DNA of 64,000 bases from an uncultured Collinsella sp. (GCA_934650095.1 CAKUFT010000001.1:43402-107401); one strand, 5' to 3'. Positions 44,538 to 54,925 are shown, numbered from the stretch's first letter. A program made the numbers and translations. The notes: generated by a model not told the origin, from the letters alone.

Positions 44538-44629
44538 GGAAATCCTCCGAATACAGATCGGCCAACACAGGCACACGCCATACGGGGCGCCTTCGCATGA
44601 TGGGCAAATTGTAGCCCACGGGTCACACG

Positions 44630-45682
44630 CTAAACGAACCGTACCCCGAATCCACGCTTGATGAACGGCAGCAGCTCCATTGCCTCGGGCGCAATGCGGC
44701 CCGCAACGTTCATGCACTCGTCGCCGGGAAGATCAACCCGCGCAATCTCAAGCTCGCCTTCGTAGCGTCCGTACCCACTATTGCCGACGGCAATCGAGCC
44801 CGCATTTCGCGGCAGACCGGCGCCGAAATCTGACGGCACGGCATCCGGCTTGAGCGTCGTCCTCGACTCCTGGGATCTAAAGATGTGGACACTCGAATCA
44901 GGACGATCGTGATGAATCTGTCCCCGCAGATAGTCGTAGCCAGGTTCCAGCTCGCAACGTACGTCCACATATCCGGCGGAAACCTGAGCAAACTGTGCCC
45001 AACCCGCATCAGAAAGATCGGGGTCACCCACCAGCACGATGTCGCTATCGGCGCCATGTGCAAGCTCAAGCATGTTAAGAGCAACCTTTGACGCGCGACC
45101 GCGCTGCGCCTCAACCGTCGGCAACCCCTCAAATATCGGTCCGCGAACGTTGGCATCGCCCGGCACAAAAGTCATGATTTCAAAGCCGAGCGCCGCAAGG
45201 CGAAGATTCGTGCGACCAACGTCCTCAAGCGAAAGACCGGTATAAGGCTTAGGGTAAAAATTGTGGCAGGCGGCAAAACGAGTCACATCGGCACCGGCCT
45301 CACGCCACGATGCGATTTCAACAGAACTCACCGTCGATGCATTGACCACAATGCGAAATACACCGGACAGCTCCGCGACCCGCTGGGCGCTAAAGCCATA
45401 GTCCAAACGAAGGTATTCCAACCCCAGATCGCGCAGGTCCTCGATGCGCTCAAGCCCGAGCAAATCGCACGTGCGCGGCCCCACATCGGCGATGAGCGCA
45501 ATGCCGCGGGCGGAAAGCAGCGACAGCACATGACGGACCTTATCGGCATACGCCGCTCCCCCATCCTCGGGAATATGCAGCGAGGTAAACGCATAGCGCG
45601 CACCCGCCGCGGCACCGTGCTCAATCGTCCGCTCAATATCCTGCAGAGGGCTGGAAAGATAAATCGAAATACCCGTTTTCAC
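44630..45682 (-). CDS. mupG: 6-phospho-N-acetylmuramidase, MupG/DUF871 family
   Basis: The 350-residue cytoplasmic protein has the TIM-barrel fold of MupG (formerly DUF871/outer surface protein): MKTGISIYLSS start, FTSLHIPED, ACHNFYPKPYTGL and a C-terminal small domain. In Staphylococcus aureus MupG cleaves imported MurNAc-6P-GlcNAc. The start is a GTG after AAGGAG. It follows murP by 117 bp across an intrinsic terminator, so its level is probably lower than that of murQ and murP. The neighbourhood (murR-murQ-murP) makes the assignment strong. Confidence 0.9.
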   Translation of the reverse strand: MKTGISIYLSSPLQDIERTIEHGAAAGARYAFTSLHIPEDGGAAYADKVRHVLSLLSARGIALIADVGPRTCDLLGLERIEDLRDLGLEYLRLDYGFSAQRVAELSGVFRIVVNASTVSSVEIASWREAGADVTRFAACHNFYPKPYTGLSLEDVGRTNLRLAALGFEIMTFVPGDANVRGPIFEGLPTVEAQRGRASKVALNMLELAHGADSDIVLVGDPDLSDAGWAQFAQVSAGYVDVRCELEPGYDYLRGQIHHDRPDSSVHIFRSQESRTTLKPDAVPSDFGAGLPRNAGSIAVGNSGYGRYEGELEIARVDLPGDECMNVAGRIAPEAMELLPFIKRGFGVRFV

Positions 45683-45696
45683 GTTTCAACGCTCCT

Positions 45697-45733
45697 TTAA
45701 AAAAGGCCGGCGGAGCAGTTAGCCCCGCCGGCA
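45697..45733 (-). terminator. Internal terminator between murP and mupG
   Basis: GCCGGCGG/CCGCCGGC with a U-run on the minus strand ends the transcript 68 bp after murP and immediately before the mupG ribosome site, so read-through sets mupG expression. Confidence 0.8.
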
Positions 45734-45799
45734 CAACCATAGCATCAAGAAATCTGCCGCGCGCCGCGAGCCCTGAGCAACACGGCTCGCGATATCAAA

Positions 45800-47230
45800 C
45801 TATTCGCCAAAGAACTCGTTGATCTTCTGCTCGTCGACGCCAAAGAACCACGTCAGGACAAAGCCGGCGGCATAGGCAAGCAGCATAGCGGCAACGTAGC
45901 CGAACTGCTGGCCAGGAACGACGATCAGCAGGCCAAACAGACCGGAAACGCCCTGAGAAACCGTGCCGATGTGAAGCAGCGCCGCGAGCGCGCCGCCAAA
46001 TCCGGCACCCAGGCAGGCCGTCACAAACGGACGGACGAGCGGCAGCGTAACGGCATACATCAAAGGCTCGCCAACACCCAGAATGCCAACGGGAATAGAC
46101 TCGGCGACATACTTCTTGAGCTTGGCGTTCTTGGTCTTAAAGTACAGTGCCAGACCGGCGCCAACCTGGCCGCCACCGGCCATCATAAGGATGGGCAGCA
46201 GGTAGTTGATACCCTTGGTGGCACCGTCGGGATCGTTGAGCATAGCGTGGATCGGCGTGAGCGCCTGATGCAGGCCGACGGAAACCAGCGGCAAGAAGCC
46301 TGCCGACAGGATATAGCCACCCAGGACGCCCAGCTTCTCGAAGATAAAGGTCAAAACGCTAAAGATGGCAGTCGTCAGCCATGCGCCAACCGGCTGGATG
46401 ACGAGCATCAGAGCAAAGGCGCCGATGATGAGCACCAGCAGCGGGGACAAGAACGTGTCGAGTGCGTTGGGCATAACCTTGCGAATCTGACGCTCCATCC
46501 AGGCGAAAAACGCACCAGCGATGAGAGCCGCGATCATGCCGCCTGCAGCGGGGTTGTACTGCGCATTGGTGAGCGGCAGCAGAATGGCGGTGGCGGGATC
46601 GGCCGCGCCAGGCGCAAGCAGGGGCATGGCACTGTTGGCGATGCACATCATACCGGCGATGCCGCCCAACGCAGCGGAGCCACCAAACTCACGTGCCGCG
46701 TTATAGCCCACCAAGATGGGCAGATAGGCAAAGAGGGCCCAGCCCATGGAACGAATGCCCTGGTACCACCACTCACCTGCAAGCGCGCCCGCCGTCGAGA
46801 CATTGATGACGTTGCAGATACCGTTGATGAGGCCGGCCGCAATGATGCCGGGAAGCAGGGCGACGAAGACATTGGAAATCTTCTTGAGGAAGGCCTGAAC
46901 CGGCTTGGACTCGTACTTGGCCTTCTGCGCAGCCTTGTTTGTGGCCGCGGCGTCGACCACGTTTTCGTCGGCAACACCCTTCGCAAGACCGGTGAGCTTG
47001 GAGAACTCCTCGAGCACCTTATTCACCTTGCCCGGACCCAGCACGATCTGCATGGTATCGTCCTCAACCAGGCCCATTACGCCATCGAGTGCCTTAATAC
47101 CCTCTGTGTCGACGTTGCCCGCATCTTTGACGGTCACGCGCAGGCGTGTCATGCACGCCGCGTTTGCCAGCACGTTGTCTTTACCGCCCAAAAGGTCCAG
47201 CAGCTTTTGGGCCAGCTCTTTGTTCGTCAT
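45800..47230 (-). CDS. murP: PTS EIIBC for N-acetylmuramic acid / MurNAc-GlcNAc
   Basis: The 476-residue membrane protein has an N-terminal EIIB domain (phospho-cysteine 26 in AACMTRLRV) followed by an EIIC domain with about ten helices and the GVGEPLMYAVTLP motif of the glucose/sucrose superfamily. It imports and phosphorylates the sugar; it lacks its own EIIA, so a general EIIA must serve it. The start is MTNKELAQK after AAGGAGGAG; the ORF is open 16 codons further. It lies 57 bp from murQ in the MurNAc cluster. Confidence 0.93.
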   Translation of the reverse strand: MTNKELAQKLLDLLGGKDNVLANAACMTRLRVTVKDAGNVDTEGIKALDGVMGLVEDDTMQIVLGPGKVNKVLEEFSKLTGLAKGVADENVVDAAATNKAAQKAKYESKPVQAFLKKISNVFVALLPGIIAAGLINGICNVINVSTAGALAGEWWYQGIRSMGWALFAYLPILVGYNAAREFGGSAALGGIAGMMCIANSAMPLLAPGAADPATAILLPLTNAQYNPAAGGMIAALIAGAFFAWMERQIRKVMPNALDTFLSPLLVLIIGAFALMLVIQPVGAWLTTAIFSVLTFIFEKLGVLGGYILSAGFLPLVSVGLHQALTPIHAMLNDPDGATKGINYLLPILMMAGGGQVGAGLALYFKTKNAKLKKYVAESIPVGILGVGEPLMYAVTLPLVRPFVTACLGAGFGGALAALLHIGTVSQGVSGLFGLLIVVPGQQFGYVAAMLLAYAAGFVLTWFFGVDEQKINEFFGE

Positions 47231-47287
47231 AACTCCTCCTTGTATTGAATGTGCAGCGCGAATGTTGTGGCAGCTCACACCGTGCGC

Positions 47288-48220
<933 letters not shown>

Positions 48221-48221
48221 C

Positions 48222-49073
48222 TCATCTTTCCTGTTTCTCGATGTAGTTTTGCTTAATGACATGCGTCGCCCGTTCGTAATCGCTTGCAACGTAAGCGGCG
48301 TACAGAGCGTCGACGACCATGAGCTGGGCCATACGCGAGGCCATGGCACCGCTGCGGACCAGCGGCTCACTTGCGGCGACGCCGAGCACAGCATCTGCCA
48401 TGGTTGCGAGCTTGGACGAGCCGTCTACTTTGGTTACGGCCACAACGGGACAGTTATGGCGTTGAGCCTCCGCAGTGCAGTCCAGCACCTCTTGCGTCAA
48501 GCCCGAATAGCTAAAGGCGATTGCAATATCGCCCTCATGCATGTTCTTGGCGCACAAGAGTTGGTCGTGCCAGTCATCGTACAGATGGCACTCTTTGTCG
48601 ACACGCATGAGCTTTTGCGCCAGATCGTGCGCAACCAAACGAGAGGCACCGATACCAAACAGATTGACCGCGCGCGCCCGCTTAAGATAGGCCGCGCATC
48701 GCTCCAAGACGGTGTAATCGAGCGTTCGCGCTGTCGCTTCGATCGTTCGTACGTTGCTTTTCATCACCTTCCCCACGATACGCTCGACACTGTCATCCAT
48801 GGAGATGTCCTCGAGGGCAACGTCTTTCTTGTCACCCAAGAGCGCAAGCTCGGCAATCAGCTCACGCTGGAACTCCTTATAGCCCGCAAAGCCCAAGCGT
48901 TTGCAAAAACGCAAAATGCTCGAGGGCGAGGAGAACGTGGCATCGGCAAGACCGCGGACGGACAACCCGACCACCTCGTGCGGATGAGCGCTCACAAATG
49001 CGATGACATTGCGCTCCGCCGGGCTCGCGCTGAGCTCTCGCTCTCGAAGCCGCAAAAGCAATCCGTTTGCCAT
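48222..49073 (-). CDS. murR: RpiR-family regulator of MurNAc genes
   Basis: The 283-residue repressor has an N-terminal HTH_6 domain (SPSSILRFCKRLGFAGYKEF) and a C-terminal SIS domain (GIGASRLVAHD, FSYSGLTQEV) that would sense MurNAc-6P. The ATG at 49073 is 8 bp from GGAGG; an in-frame GTG 9 bp upstream is too close to it. First gene of the murR-murQ-murP-mupG cluster, so it represses its own operon. The 247-bp region upstream shows no gene and should carry the operator. Confidence 0.9.
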   Translation of the reverse strand: MANGLLLRLRERELSASPAERNVIAFVSAHPHEVVGLSVRGLADATFSSPSSILRFCKRLGFAGYKEFQRELIAELALLGDKKDVALEDISMDDSVERIVGKVMKSNVRTIEATARTLDYTVLERCAAYLKRARAVNLFGIGASRLVAHDLAQKLMRVDKECHLYDDWHDQLLCAKNMHEGDIAIAFSYSGLTQEVLDCTAEAQRHNCPVVAVTKVDGSSKLATMADAVLGVAASEPLVRSGAMASRMAQLMVVDALYAAYVASDYERATHVIKQNYIEKQER

Positions 49074-49320
49074 CTCAAACACCTCCGTTGAGAAGAATTA
49101 AAGACCAACGAACCATTCGTACCGTGTTAGAACTTCTTTTGCGGTACATTGTGCCGCATCGTGGCGCACTATGGACGAGTGCTCTACCGCTCGCCCCTCA
49201 AATCCGACCGCTCGGAAATAAGTGCGACACAAAATGATTCAACGAGTCAGCCCTATCAGAAATGGGTTTGTTACCGGCTAGCGCCTCGCATGGGCGCCGA
49301 TCGGCCGAGTCGCGACGCCC

Positions 49321-49926
49321 CTAACCCGCCTCGCGCATCCAGCGATCGAACGTCCCCACGCACACACCCAGGCGCTTTGCCGCCTGGCTGCGGGTGATAT
49401 CGCCCGCCTCATAACTATCGCGCACCAGTTCAAACTGCGGAGGGCATGGCTTGCGAGGCCTGCCAAACCGCACCCCTCGCGCCCGCGCCGCCGCAATTCC
49501 CTCCGCCTGACGCTGATGGATGTTCTCGCGCTCCACCTGCGCCACGTAGCTCAACAGCTGCAGCACAATGTCGGCAATCAGCGTGCTCGTCACGTCCGGC
49601 GCTTCTCCATCCCTCGCACGCGTGTCGAGCAGCGGCATATCCAGCACCACGATGGCCGTCCCGCGCTCTTTTGTAATAAGGCGCCATTCCTCGAGTATCT
49701 CGCTGTAGTTACGGCCCAGACGATCGATGGACAACACCACCAGCACGTCCCCATCCCCCAGCACGCGCAGCAGATCGCGATATCGCGGACGGTCGAAGTC
49801 CTTGCCGCTCGCACGGTCGGCATAAATATTCGCCGACTCCACGCCATAGGCGATCAGCGCATCAAACTGCCGATTCAGGTTCTGATCACGCGAGCTCACG
49901 CGCGCATAGCCGTACACAGTCGCCAT
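49321..49926 (-). CDS. Serine recombinase (resolvase/invertase family)
   Basis: The 201-residue protein has the catalytic serine in YARVSSRDQ (Ser 11 or 12), LSIDRLGR (66-72), an E-helix rich in Glu/Arg/Gln and a C-terminal HTH (SQAAKRLGVCVGTFDRWMRE). It cuts and rejoins DNA at dimeric sites. The start is MATVYGYARVS after GGGGATGAG; the frame is open 10 codons more. No transposase or gene cassette accompanies it, but a GGGACAGG palindrome lies 20 bp upstream. Confidence 0.95.
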   Translation of the reverse strand: MATVYGYARVSSRDQNLNRQFDALIAYGVESANIYADRASGKDFDRPRYRDLLRVLGDGDVLVVLSIDRLGRNYSEILEEWRLITKERGTAIVVLDMPLLDTRARDGEAPDVTSTLIADIVLQLLSYVAQVERENIHQRQAEGIAAARARGVRFGRPRKPCPPQFELVRDSYEAGDITRSQAAKRLGVCVGTFDRWMREAG

Positions 49927-49946
49927 CTCATCCCCGCTTTCTTGTA

Positions 49947-49985
49947 AACCTGCCAAAAAGGGACAGGTTTATTTTGGTAGGTTTT
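49947..49985. repeat. CCTGCCAAAA/GGGACAGG palindrome, copy 1
   Basis: AAACCTGCCAAAA and TTTTGGTAGGTTT flank AAGGGACAGGTTTA. A near-identical element lies at 62978-63013. The following TTTTACCTCCCAAAT shares a 13-mer with the palindrome at 54602. Confidence 0.88.
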
Positions 49986-50048
49986 ACCTCCCAAATAGCA
50001 GGCGGATGGGCGGCCGAGCAGGCGATGACGCGGCCATCATTCAAATGC

Positions 50049-50075
50049 GGGGGCGGCCCCGAAAGACCGCCCCCC
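50049..50075 (-). terminator. RNase R gene terminator
   Basis: GGGGGCGG pairs with CCGCCCCC around a 10-bp loop, 24 bp after the rnr stop. There is no long U-run, so it may be weak or Rho-assisted. Confidence 0.6.
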
Positions 50076-50098
50076 ACTCCCGCACGGTCGGGATTTGG

Positions 50099-52234
50099 CT
50101 AATGGATAAGCTTAAAGTCCAAGTGTCCGCGCGTGGTATTGACACGCGAGACCTCGATAATCACGCGCTGACCCAGCTCATAACGAGTCCCCGTGTCGGC
50201 GCCCGTCAGCGTAAGCGCGTCCTCGTCGAACTCGAACCACTCGTTGCCCAGGCTCTTAATCGAAACCAAGCCCTCAACCTGCGTCAGATCCAAGCGAACA
50301 AAAAGACCCATGCTGCTGACCCACGAGATGGTTCCGGTATAGCGCTCACCCAGACGATCCTCGTAGTACTGGGCGATTTTGATCTTTTGCGTCGCATGGC
50401 TGGCGGCGTCGGCCGCGCGCTCGGCATCACTGCAGGCACGACAGATCTGGGGCAGAATGCGCGGCAGCGACTCGCGTCCCTTACCGATCAGGCGCGGTGT
50501 GCGGACCAGGGCGTCCTTGCCGCCCAGCTGCTCGTATGCCAGCTGTAGCTTGAGCACGCGGTGCACCACCAGATCGGGGTAGCGACGGATGGGGCTCGTA
50601 AAGTGGCAGTAGCACGGCGCGGCGAGCGCAAAGTGGCCCTCGTTGCGAGGCTTGTACAGCGCGCGCTGCATGCTGCGCAGAAGCAGCGTGTTGACGAGTG
50701 GCGCGCTGGCCGTACCGGCGGCAGCATCAACTGCAGCCTGCAGCTCATCGGGACTTCCCAGGGCGATGCCGGCTGCACGGCGGTCGTCGATAATACCCAG
50801 CTGAGCCAGTGCCACGGCGGCGCCGTGAAGACTGTCGGGACTGGGATCTTCATGCACGCGGTAGCAGGCCTCGATATCGCGGTCGGCCAGCCACTCGGCC
50901 ACGCACTCGTTGGCGAGCAGCATAGCCTCCTCGATCAGCGACGTGGCACACGAGCGCTCGCGCGCCACAATCTGCACGGGCACACCGTCCTCGTCCAACA
51001 GGGCGCGAATCTCGGCCGTATCGAAGTCGACCGAACCGCGCGCGCGACGAATGTGGCGGCGAAGCTCGGCGAGTTCGTTGGCGGCGACGAGAAAATCACC
51101 CAGATCGACGTTATAGCCGCGGGCGGTTTCCTCGCACGCAAGCCCACGCTCGAGCGCTTCCTCACGCGAAGTCTCTACAGCCGCAACATCCTCGGCGGCA
51201 CCCTCCAGCACCCCATACTTCACCGCGCCGGCACGCACCAGCAGCGCCTCGGCGCCATCGTAGTCCATGCGCACGCGCGAGCGAATCACGCTGGGATAGG
51301 GATCGTAGTGGCGAACGTGGCCCTGCGCATCGAGCTCGATATCGACGGTAAACGCCAGACGGTCCTCGTCGGGACGAAGCGAGCACAGGTCGTTCGACAA
51401 GCGCTCGGGCAGCATAGGCAGCACGCGATCGGCCAGATACACCGATGTTGTGCGATGGCGCGCCTCAAGATCGATATGCCCGTCCCAAGCCACGTAGTGT
51501 GAAACGTCGGCGATGTGGACGCCCAACTTGTAACCGCCGCCGGGCGTACGCTCCAGAGAAATGGCATCGTCAAAGTCGCGCGCGTCGACCGGGTCGATCG
51601 TGATGATAAAACGGTCGCGCAGATCGCGTCGGAGCGGATCCTTGAGTGCCGCGGTCACATCGAGCGAAAGCCCCTCGGCCTCGGCCAGCGCTGCCTCGGG
51701 ATAGCTGTCGGTATAGCCATAACGCGCCATTACATATTGAACGCCCAAGTCAGGCGCATCATCGCCGCCGATGCGGCGCTCGATGCTCACGGTGCCCGAT
51801 TCCAGGCGCGTCGGGTAGGTCAGAATGCGTGCGACCACAGCGTCACCCGGATGAACGCCCAGGCGCTCGGCCGAGGTGTCCTCGGGCAAAATGAAGAAAT
51901 CGGCCTTGAGGCGTGAATCGAGCGGCTCGATCACGCCGAGCGGACCGGCGGTCTGGTACGTCCCCACCACACTGATGGCGGCGTGCTCGACGACCCCCTC
52001 AATCACGGCACGACGCTCACCGTGCGGGCTGTTCTTAATGCTCACGGCGACGGTATCGCCATCCATGATCTCGCGCTTACCGCGACCCATGACTTTGTAG
52101 TCGCCGTTCTCGGTTATGACATAGGCGCTGTGCTCATGGAGCTGCACGCGTCCGGTCAGACTCGGGCGGCGCTCGCTGCGCACCGGTCCACGCTTGTTGC
52201 GGGCACCGCGCTTATGCTTGTTATTGCGCCCCAT
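50099..52234 (-). CDS. rnr: Ribonuclease R
   Basis: The 711-residue 3'-5' exoribonuclease has an N-terminal basic tail, cold-shock domains, the RNB catalytic domain (DPVDARDFDDAIS holds the metal-binding aspartates) and a C-terminal S1 domain (YTGTISWVSSMGLFVRLD). It degrades structured RNA and, with SmpB/tmRNA, mRNA of stalled ribosomes. Typical length is 700-820. The ATG has AGGAGGC before it at 5-6 bp. It is separate from smpB here, unlike in many actinobacteria. Confidence 0.96.
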   Translation of the reverse strand: MGRNNKHKRGARNKRGPVRSERRPSLTGRVQLHEHSAYVITENGDYKVMGRGKREIMDGDTVAVSIKNSPHGERRAVIEGVVEHAAISVVGTYQTAGPLGVIEPLDSRLKADFFILPEDTSAERLGVHPGDAVVARILTYPTRLESGTVSIERRIGGDDAPDLGVQYVMARYGYTDSYPEAALAEAEGLSLDVTAALKDPLRRDLRDRFIITIDPVDARDFDDAISLERTPGGGYKLGVHIADVSHYVAWDGHIDLEARHRTTSVYLADRVLPMLPERLSNDLCSLRPDEDRLAFTVDIELDAQGHVRHYDPYPSVIRSRVRMDYDGAEALLVRAGAVKYGVLEGAAEDVAAVETSREEALERGLACEETARGYNVDLGDFLVAANELAELRRHIRRARGSVDFDTAEIRALLDEDGVPVQIVARERSCATSLIEEAMLLANECVAEWLADRDIEACYRVHEDPSPDSLHGAAVALAQLGIIDDRRAAGIALGSPDELQAAVDAAAGTASAPLVNTLLLRSMQRALYKPRNEGHFALAAPCYCHFTSPIRRYPDLVVHRVLKLQLAYEQLGGKDALVRTPRLIGKGRESLPRILPQICRACSDAERAADAASHATQKIKIAQYYEDRLGERYTGTISWVSSMGLFVRLDLTQVEGLVSIKSLGNEWFEFDEDALTLTGADTGTRYELGQRVIIEVSRVNTTRGHLDFKLIH

Positions 52235-52304
52235 GGCGCCTCCTAACTATCGATTGCATACTCCAAAGAGTCTACCCAAATGATCCCTATGCGACAGAGG
52301 AATC

Positions 52305-52338
52305 AAAAAACGGGCCGCCCCATAAGAGACGACCCGTT
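52305..52338 (-). terminator. ftsX terminator
   Basis: AACGGGTCGTC pairs with a GGGCGGCCCGTT arm on the minus strand and is followed by TTTTTTG, 24 bp after ftsX. Confidence 0.85.
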
Positions 52339-52362
52339 GAAAGAAATGAATTCCAGGCATGC

Positions 52363-53283
52363 CTACACGCGCAGGTAGCGGCGCATGGCAATGGCAGAAC
52401 CAAAGAGACCGATAATCACGCCGACCAAAATCAGCGCAGCATAGGTCACCAGGTAGTACTGCATCGGCAGGGTAAACGACATCCAGCCGATGCTCTCCTG
52501 CAGACGCGGAATCATCAGGTTGCGCAGCAGCTCCAGCACGCCGATGGAAAGCAGCGAGCCCAAAATGGCCTGCAGCACGCCCTCGGTGATAAACGGGCCG
52601 CGAATGAAGCCGTTGCTGGCGCCGACCAGACGCATAATCGCAATCTCGCGACGACGCGCCGTGATGGACAGGCGAATCGTGTTGTTGATAAAAATGAACG
52701 CGATAAAGGTCAGCAGACCGACGAGCACCACGGCGGCGATGCGGATGTAGTTGGTCACCTGGAACAGGCGGCTCACTTCCTCCTGGCCGTACAGCACGCT
52801 CGCGTTGACGTCGCCGTCATCCGCGATCTTCTGGAAATCGGCATCCTTCTTGAGCTTCTCTGCCGTGCTCTCGACCTTGGACGGATCGTCCATCTCAATT
52901 GCAAACGAAGCCGGCAGCGGATTCTGGCCATCGAGCGCGCTCATGGTGGCGTCGGCGTTGCCCGACATCTTGCTCGTATACTCAGCCAGCGCGTCATCCT
53001 TGTCCTTGTAGGTCACGGACTTGACGTTGCTCCATGTCTTAAGCTCAGCCTCAAAAGCCTGAACATCGGCCTGATCGGCGTCATCGCTAATGAACGCGTT
53101 GATGACAACCTGATCCTCGACGGTGCCGATCACGGAGTTCAGCATCGCGGAGCCCATAATGAACAAGCCGATGATAAACAGCGAAAGGAAAATCGTGATG
53201 ACGGCGCCGAGCGAGGTGGTCCAGTTACGGAAGAAGTGGCTGATTGCCTCCTTGAAGGAGTAGCCCACGTTAGTTGGTGCCAT
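52363..53283 (-). CDS. ftsX: Cell division protein FtsX
   Basis: The 306-residue inner-membrane protein has a first TM helix near residue 20-45, a large outer domain and three more helices at the C-terminus, the FtsX plan. With FtsE it activates peptidoglycan hydrolases at the division site. Its ATG overlaps the ftsE end by 14 bp, giving translational coupling. The outer domain carries many Asp/Lys residues and no signal cleavage site. Confidence 0.95.
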   Translation of the reverse strand: MAPTNVGYSFKEAISHFFRNWTTSLGAVITIFLSLFIIGLFIMGSAMLNSVIGTVEDQVVINAFISDDADQADVQAFEAELKTWSNVKSVTYKDKDDALAEYTSKMSGNADATMSALDGQNPLPASFAIEMDDPSKVESTAEKLKKDADFQKIADDGDVNASVLYGQEEVSRLFQVTNYIRIAAVVLVGLLTFIAFIFINNTIRLSITARRREIAIMRLVGASNGFIRGPFITEGVLQAILGSLLSIGVLELLRNLMIPRLQESIGWMSFTLPMQYYLVTYAALILVGVIIGLFGSAIAMRRYLRV

Positions 53284-54490
53284 AGTTGCCGTAACCTCCC
53301 CTCTCCTGGTCGCGGATAACGTGGCCGCCCTCGAGGGCGATCACGCGACGGTGCATGCTATCGACCATCTCGCGGTCGTGCGTAGCCACGATCACGGTCG
53401 TGCCGGTGCGGTTAATGCGCTCGAGCAGCTTCATGATGCCCAGCGAAATCGCCGGGTCGAGGTTGCCCGTGGGCTCGTCGCAGATCAGCAGCGGCGGGCG
53501 GTTGACCATGGCGCGAGCGACGGCGACGCGCTGCTGCTCGCCACCGGAAAGCTGGTCGGGCAGCGAGTCCATCTGATCGGCCAGACCGACCAGACGCAGC
53601 ACCTCGGGCACCTGGCTGCGAATGACGCCCTTGGGCTTGCCGATGCACTGCAGGGCAAACGCCACGTTTTCGTAGGCAGTCTTTTGCGGCAGAAGCTTAA
53701 AGTCCTGGAACACGGCGCCAATCTGGCGGCGCAGGAACGGAACCTTGCGGTTCTTGATCTTCATGAGGTCCTGACCGGCAACCAGGATGCGGCCGCTCGT
53801 CGGCTTGACGTCGCGGTTGAGCGTCGACAGCAGCGTGGTCTTACCCGAGCCGGAGTGACCGACCAGGAAGACGAACTCGCCCGGATAGATCTCGATGTTG
53901 ATGTCGTCGAGTGCAGGCTTGTTGGGCTGTGCCGGATAGATCTTGGTGACACGCTCCATAAGGATGACGGGCTCGACACCGGCCTGCTTGGCCATCTTCT
54001 TGCGGCTGGCCTGCGGATCGATGGGCGCAAACACCGACGTAAAATCGGGGTTGTTGAGCGCGTTATCGAGGCTTGCGACCTCGGCTGCCTGATCGCTCTC
54101 GACCACCGGGGCAGCAGGCTGCGTGGGATCGGGAATAGCGGCAAAGAGACCGGACTGCGCAGGCTGGGAAGCCGGTGTCGCAGGAGCCGTGGGGTCGGGA
54201 ATGCCGGCCATGCTAGGCTGCGGCGCGGCGGCGCCAGCCTGAGGCTGCTCCACGCGAGCGGTCACAGCCTGAACGGGCTCAAAACCCGCCGTGCCGGAAA
54301 GCGCAACATCGCTGGTGGGATTGTAGGCAAAGGGATCGGATGCCGGCTGTGCCTGATCTGCCGGCTGAGCGGGGGCCTGAGCAACAGGCTGGCCCTCTGG
54401 ATCCGGAGTGGCGAAACGACTGCCCTGGACGCCTGTCTGCGTCTTGGGGGCATCATCGCCCGCACCGGAGGTACGGAAGTGGTTACCCAC
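53270..54490 (-). CDS. ftsE: FtsE ATPase with a 170-residue disordered N-terminal extension
   Basis: Residues from about 174 form an ordinary FtsE ABC ATPase: Walker A GHSGSGKTT (211-219), signature LSGGEQQR and Walker B LLICDEPTGNLD. Before them lie about 170 residues rich in Pro, Ala and Gln with repeated IPDPT motifs, absent from the 220-residue E. coli FtsE. The extension seems real: the GTG start at 54490 has AAGGAG at correct spacing and the frame is clean. A second possible start is MAKQAGVEP at residue 166. It may tether FtsE to another division protein. It overlaps ftsX. Confidence 0.93.
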   Translation of the reverse strand: MGNHFRTSGAGDDAPKTQTGVQGSRFATPDPEGQPVAQAPAQPADQAQPASDPFAYNPTSDVALSGTAGFEPVQAVTARVEQPQAGAAAPQPSMAGIPDPTAPATPASQPAQSGLFAAIPDPTQPAAPVVESDQAAEVASLDNALNNPDFTSVFAPIDPQASRKKMAKQAGVEPVILMERVTKIYPAQPNKPALDDINIEIYPGEFVFLVGHSGSGKTTLLSTLNRDVKPTSGRILVAGQDLMKIKNRKVPFLRRQIGAVFQDFKLLPQKTAYENVAFALQCIGKPKGVIRSQVPEVLRLVGLADQMDSLPDQLSGGEQQRVAVARAMVNRPPLLICDEPTGNLDPAISLGIMKLLERINRTGTTVIVATHDREMVDSMHRRVIALEGGHVIRDQERGGYGNYGTN

Positions 54491-54594
54491 TGGTGCTCCT
54501 TATCGTCGTGCGTTTAAACTACATGAGCGCTTTGTATTTTAGCAGCATTAGCTTTGCTGCACATAAGAAGCATGGCGGGCTTTGGGATCCCACC

Positions 54595-54717
54595 GGCCGG
54601 GCACAGGGTTACCTCCCAAATCGTCCTCGGACATGTCGGGAGCCCCGCTGCGCGCTTCGCGCTGCGGGGCTCCCTCCGTCCTGCGGAAAGATTTGGGAGG
54701 TAACCCTGTGTCCGGCC
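54595..54717. repeat. Large nested palindrome upstream of ftsE
   Basis: Arms 54602-54622 and 54690-54710 are exact 21-bp reverse complements (CACAGGGTTACCTCCCAAATC), extended outward with one mismatch. Inside sits a GGGAGCCCCGC/GCGGGGCTCCC stem (54638-54674) with a tight GCGCGCTTCGCGC tip. It lies in the 508-bp gap between ftsE and the zinc-ribbon gene, where no gene is visible. Confidence 0.9.
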
Positions 54718-54843
54718 TGCGGCTACTATGGGGGCGCCGCGTTTTGCTTGGGTGCAGCAGCGCCATGCTTGGGGGCTGAATGGCACTTTGTTGCACTGGG
54801 CCCTTTTCCCTGATGAGGCCTTGCTTGACAGGACTTCTTCATA

Positions 54844-54910
54844 AGTTGCGGTGAAATAGGGACTGTTTTACCAGTTAAAAGGCCTAATCAGTCCCTATTT
54901 CACCGCAACT
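54844..54910. repeat. Family-2 palindrome copy d
   Basis: Perfect 22-bp arms beginning AGTTGCGGTGAAATAGGG around a 23-bp loop. Copy e at 55707 has the reverse-complement loop with one mismatch, so d and e are inverted copies bracketing the zinc-ribbon gene. Confidence 0.93.
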
Positions 54911-54925
54911 TCTATTTGGGCTAAT

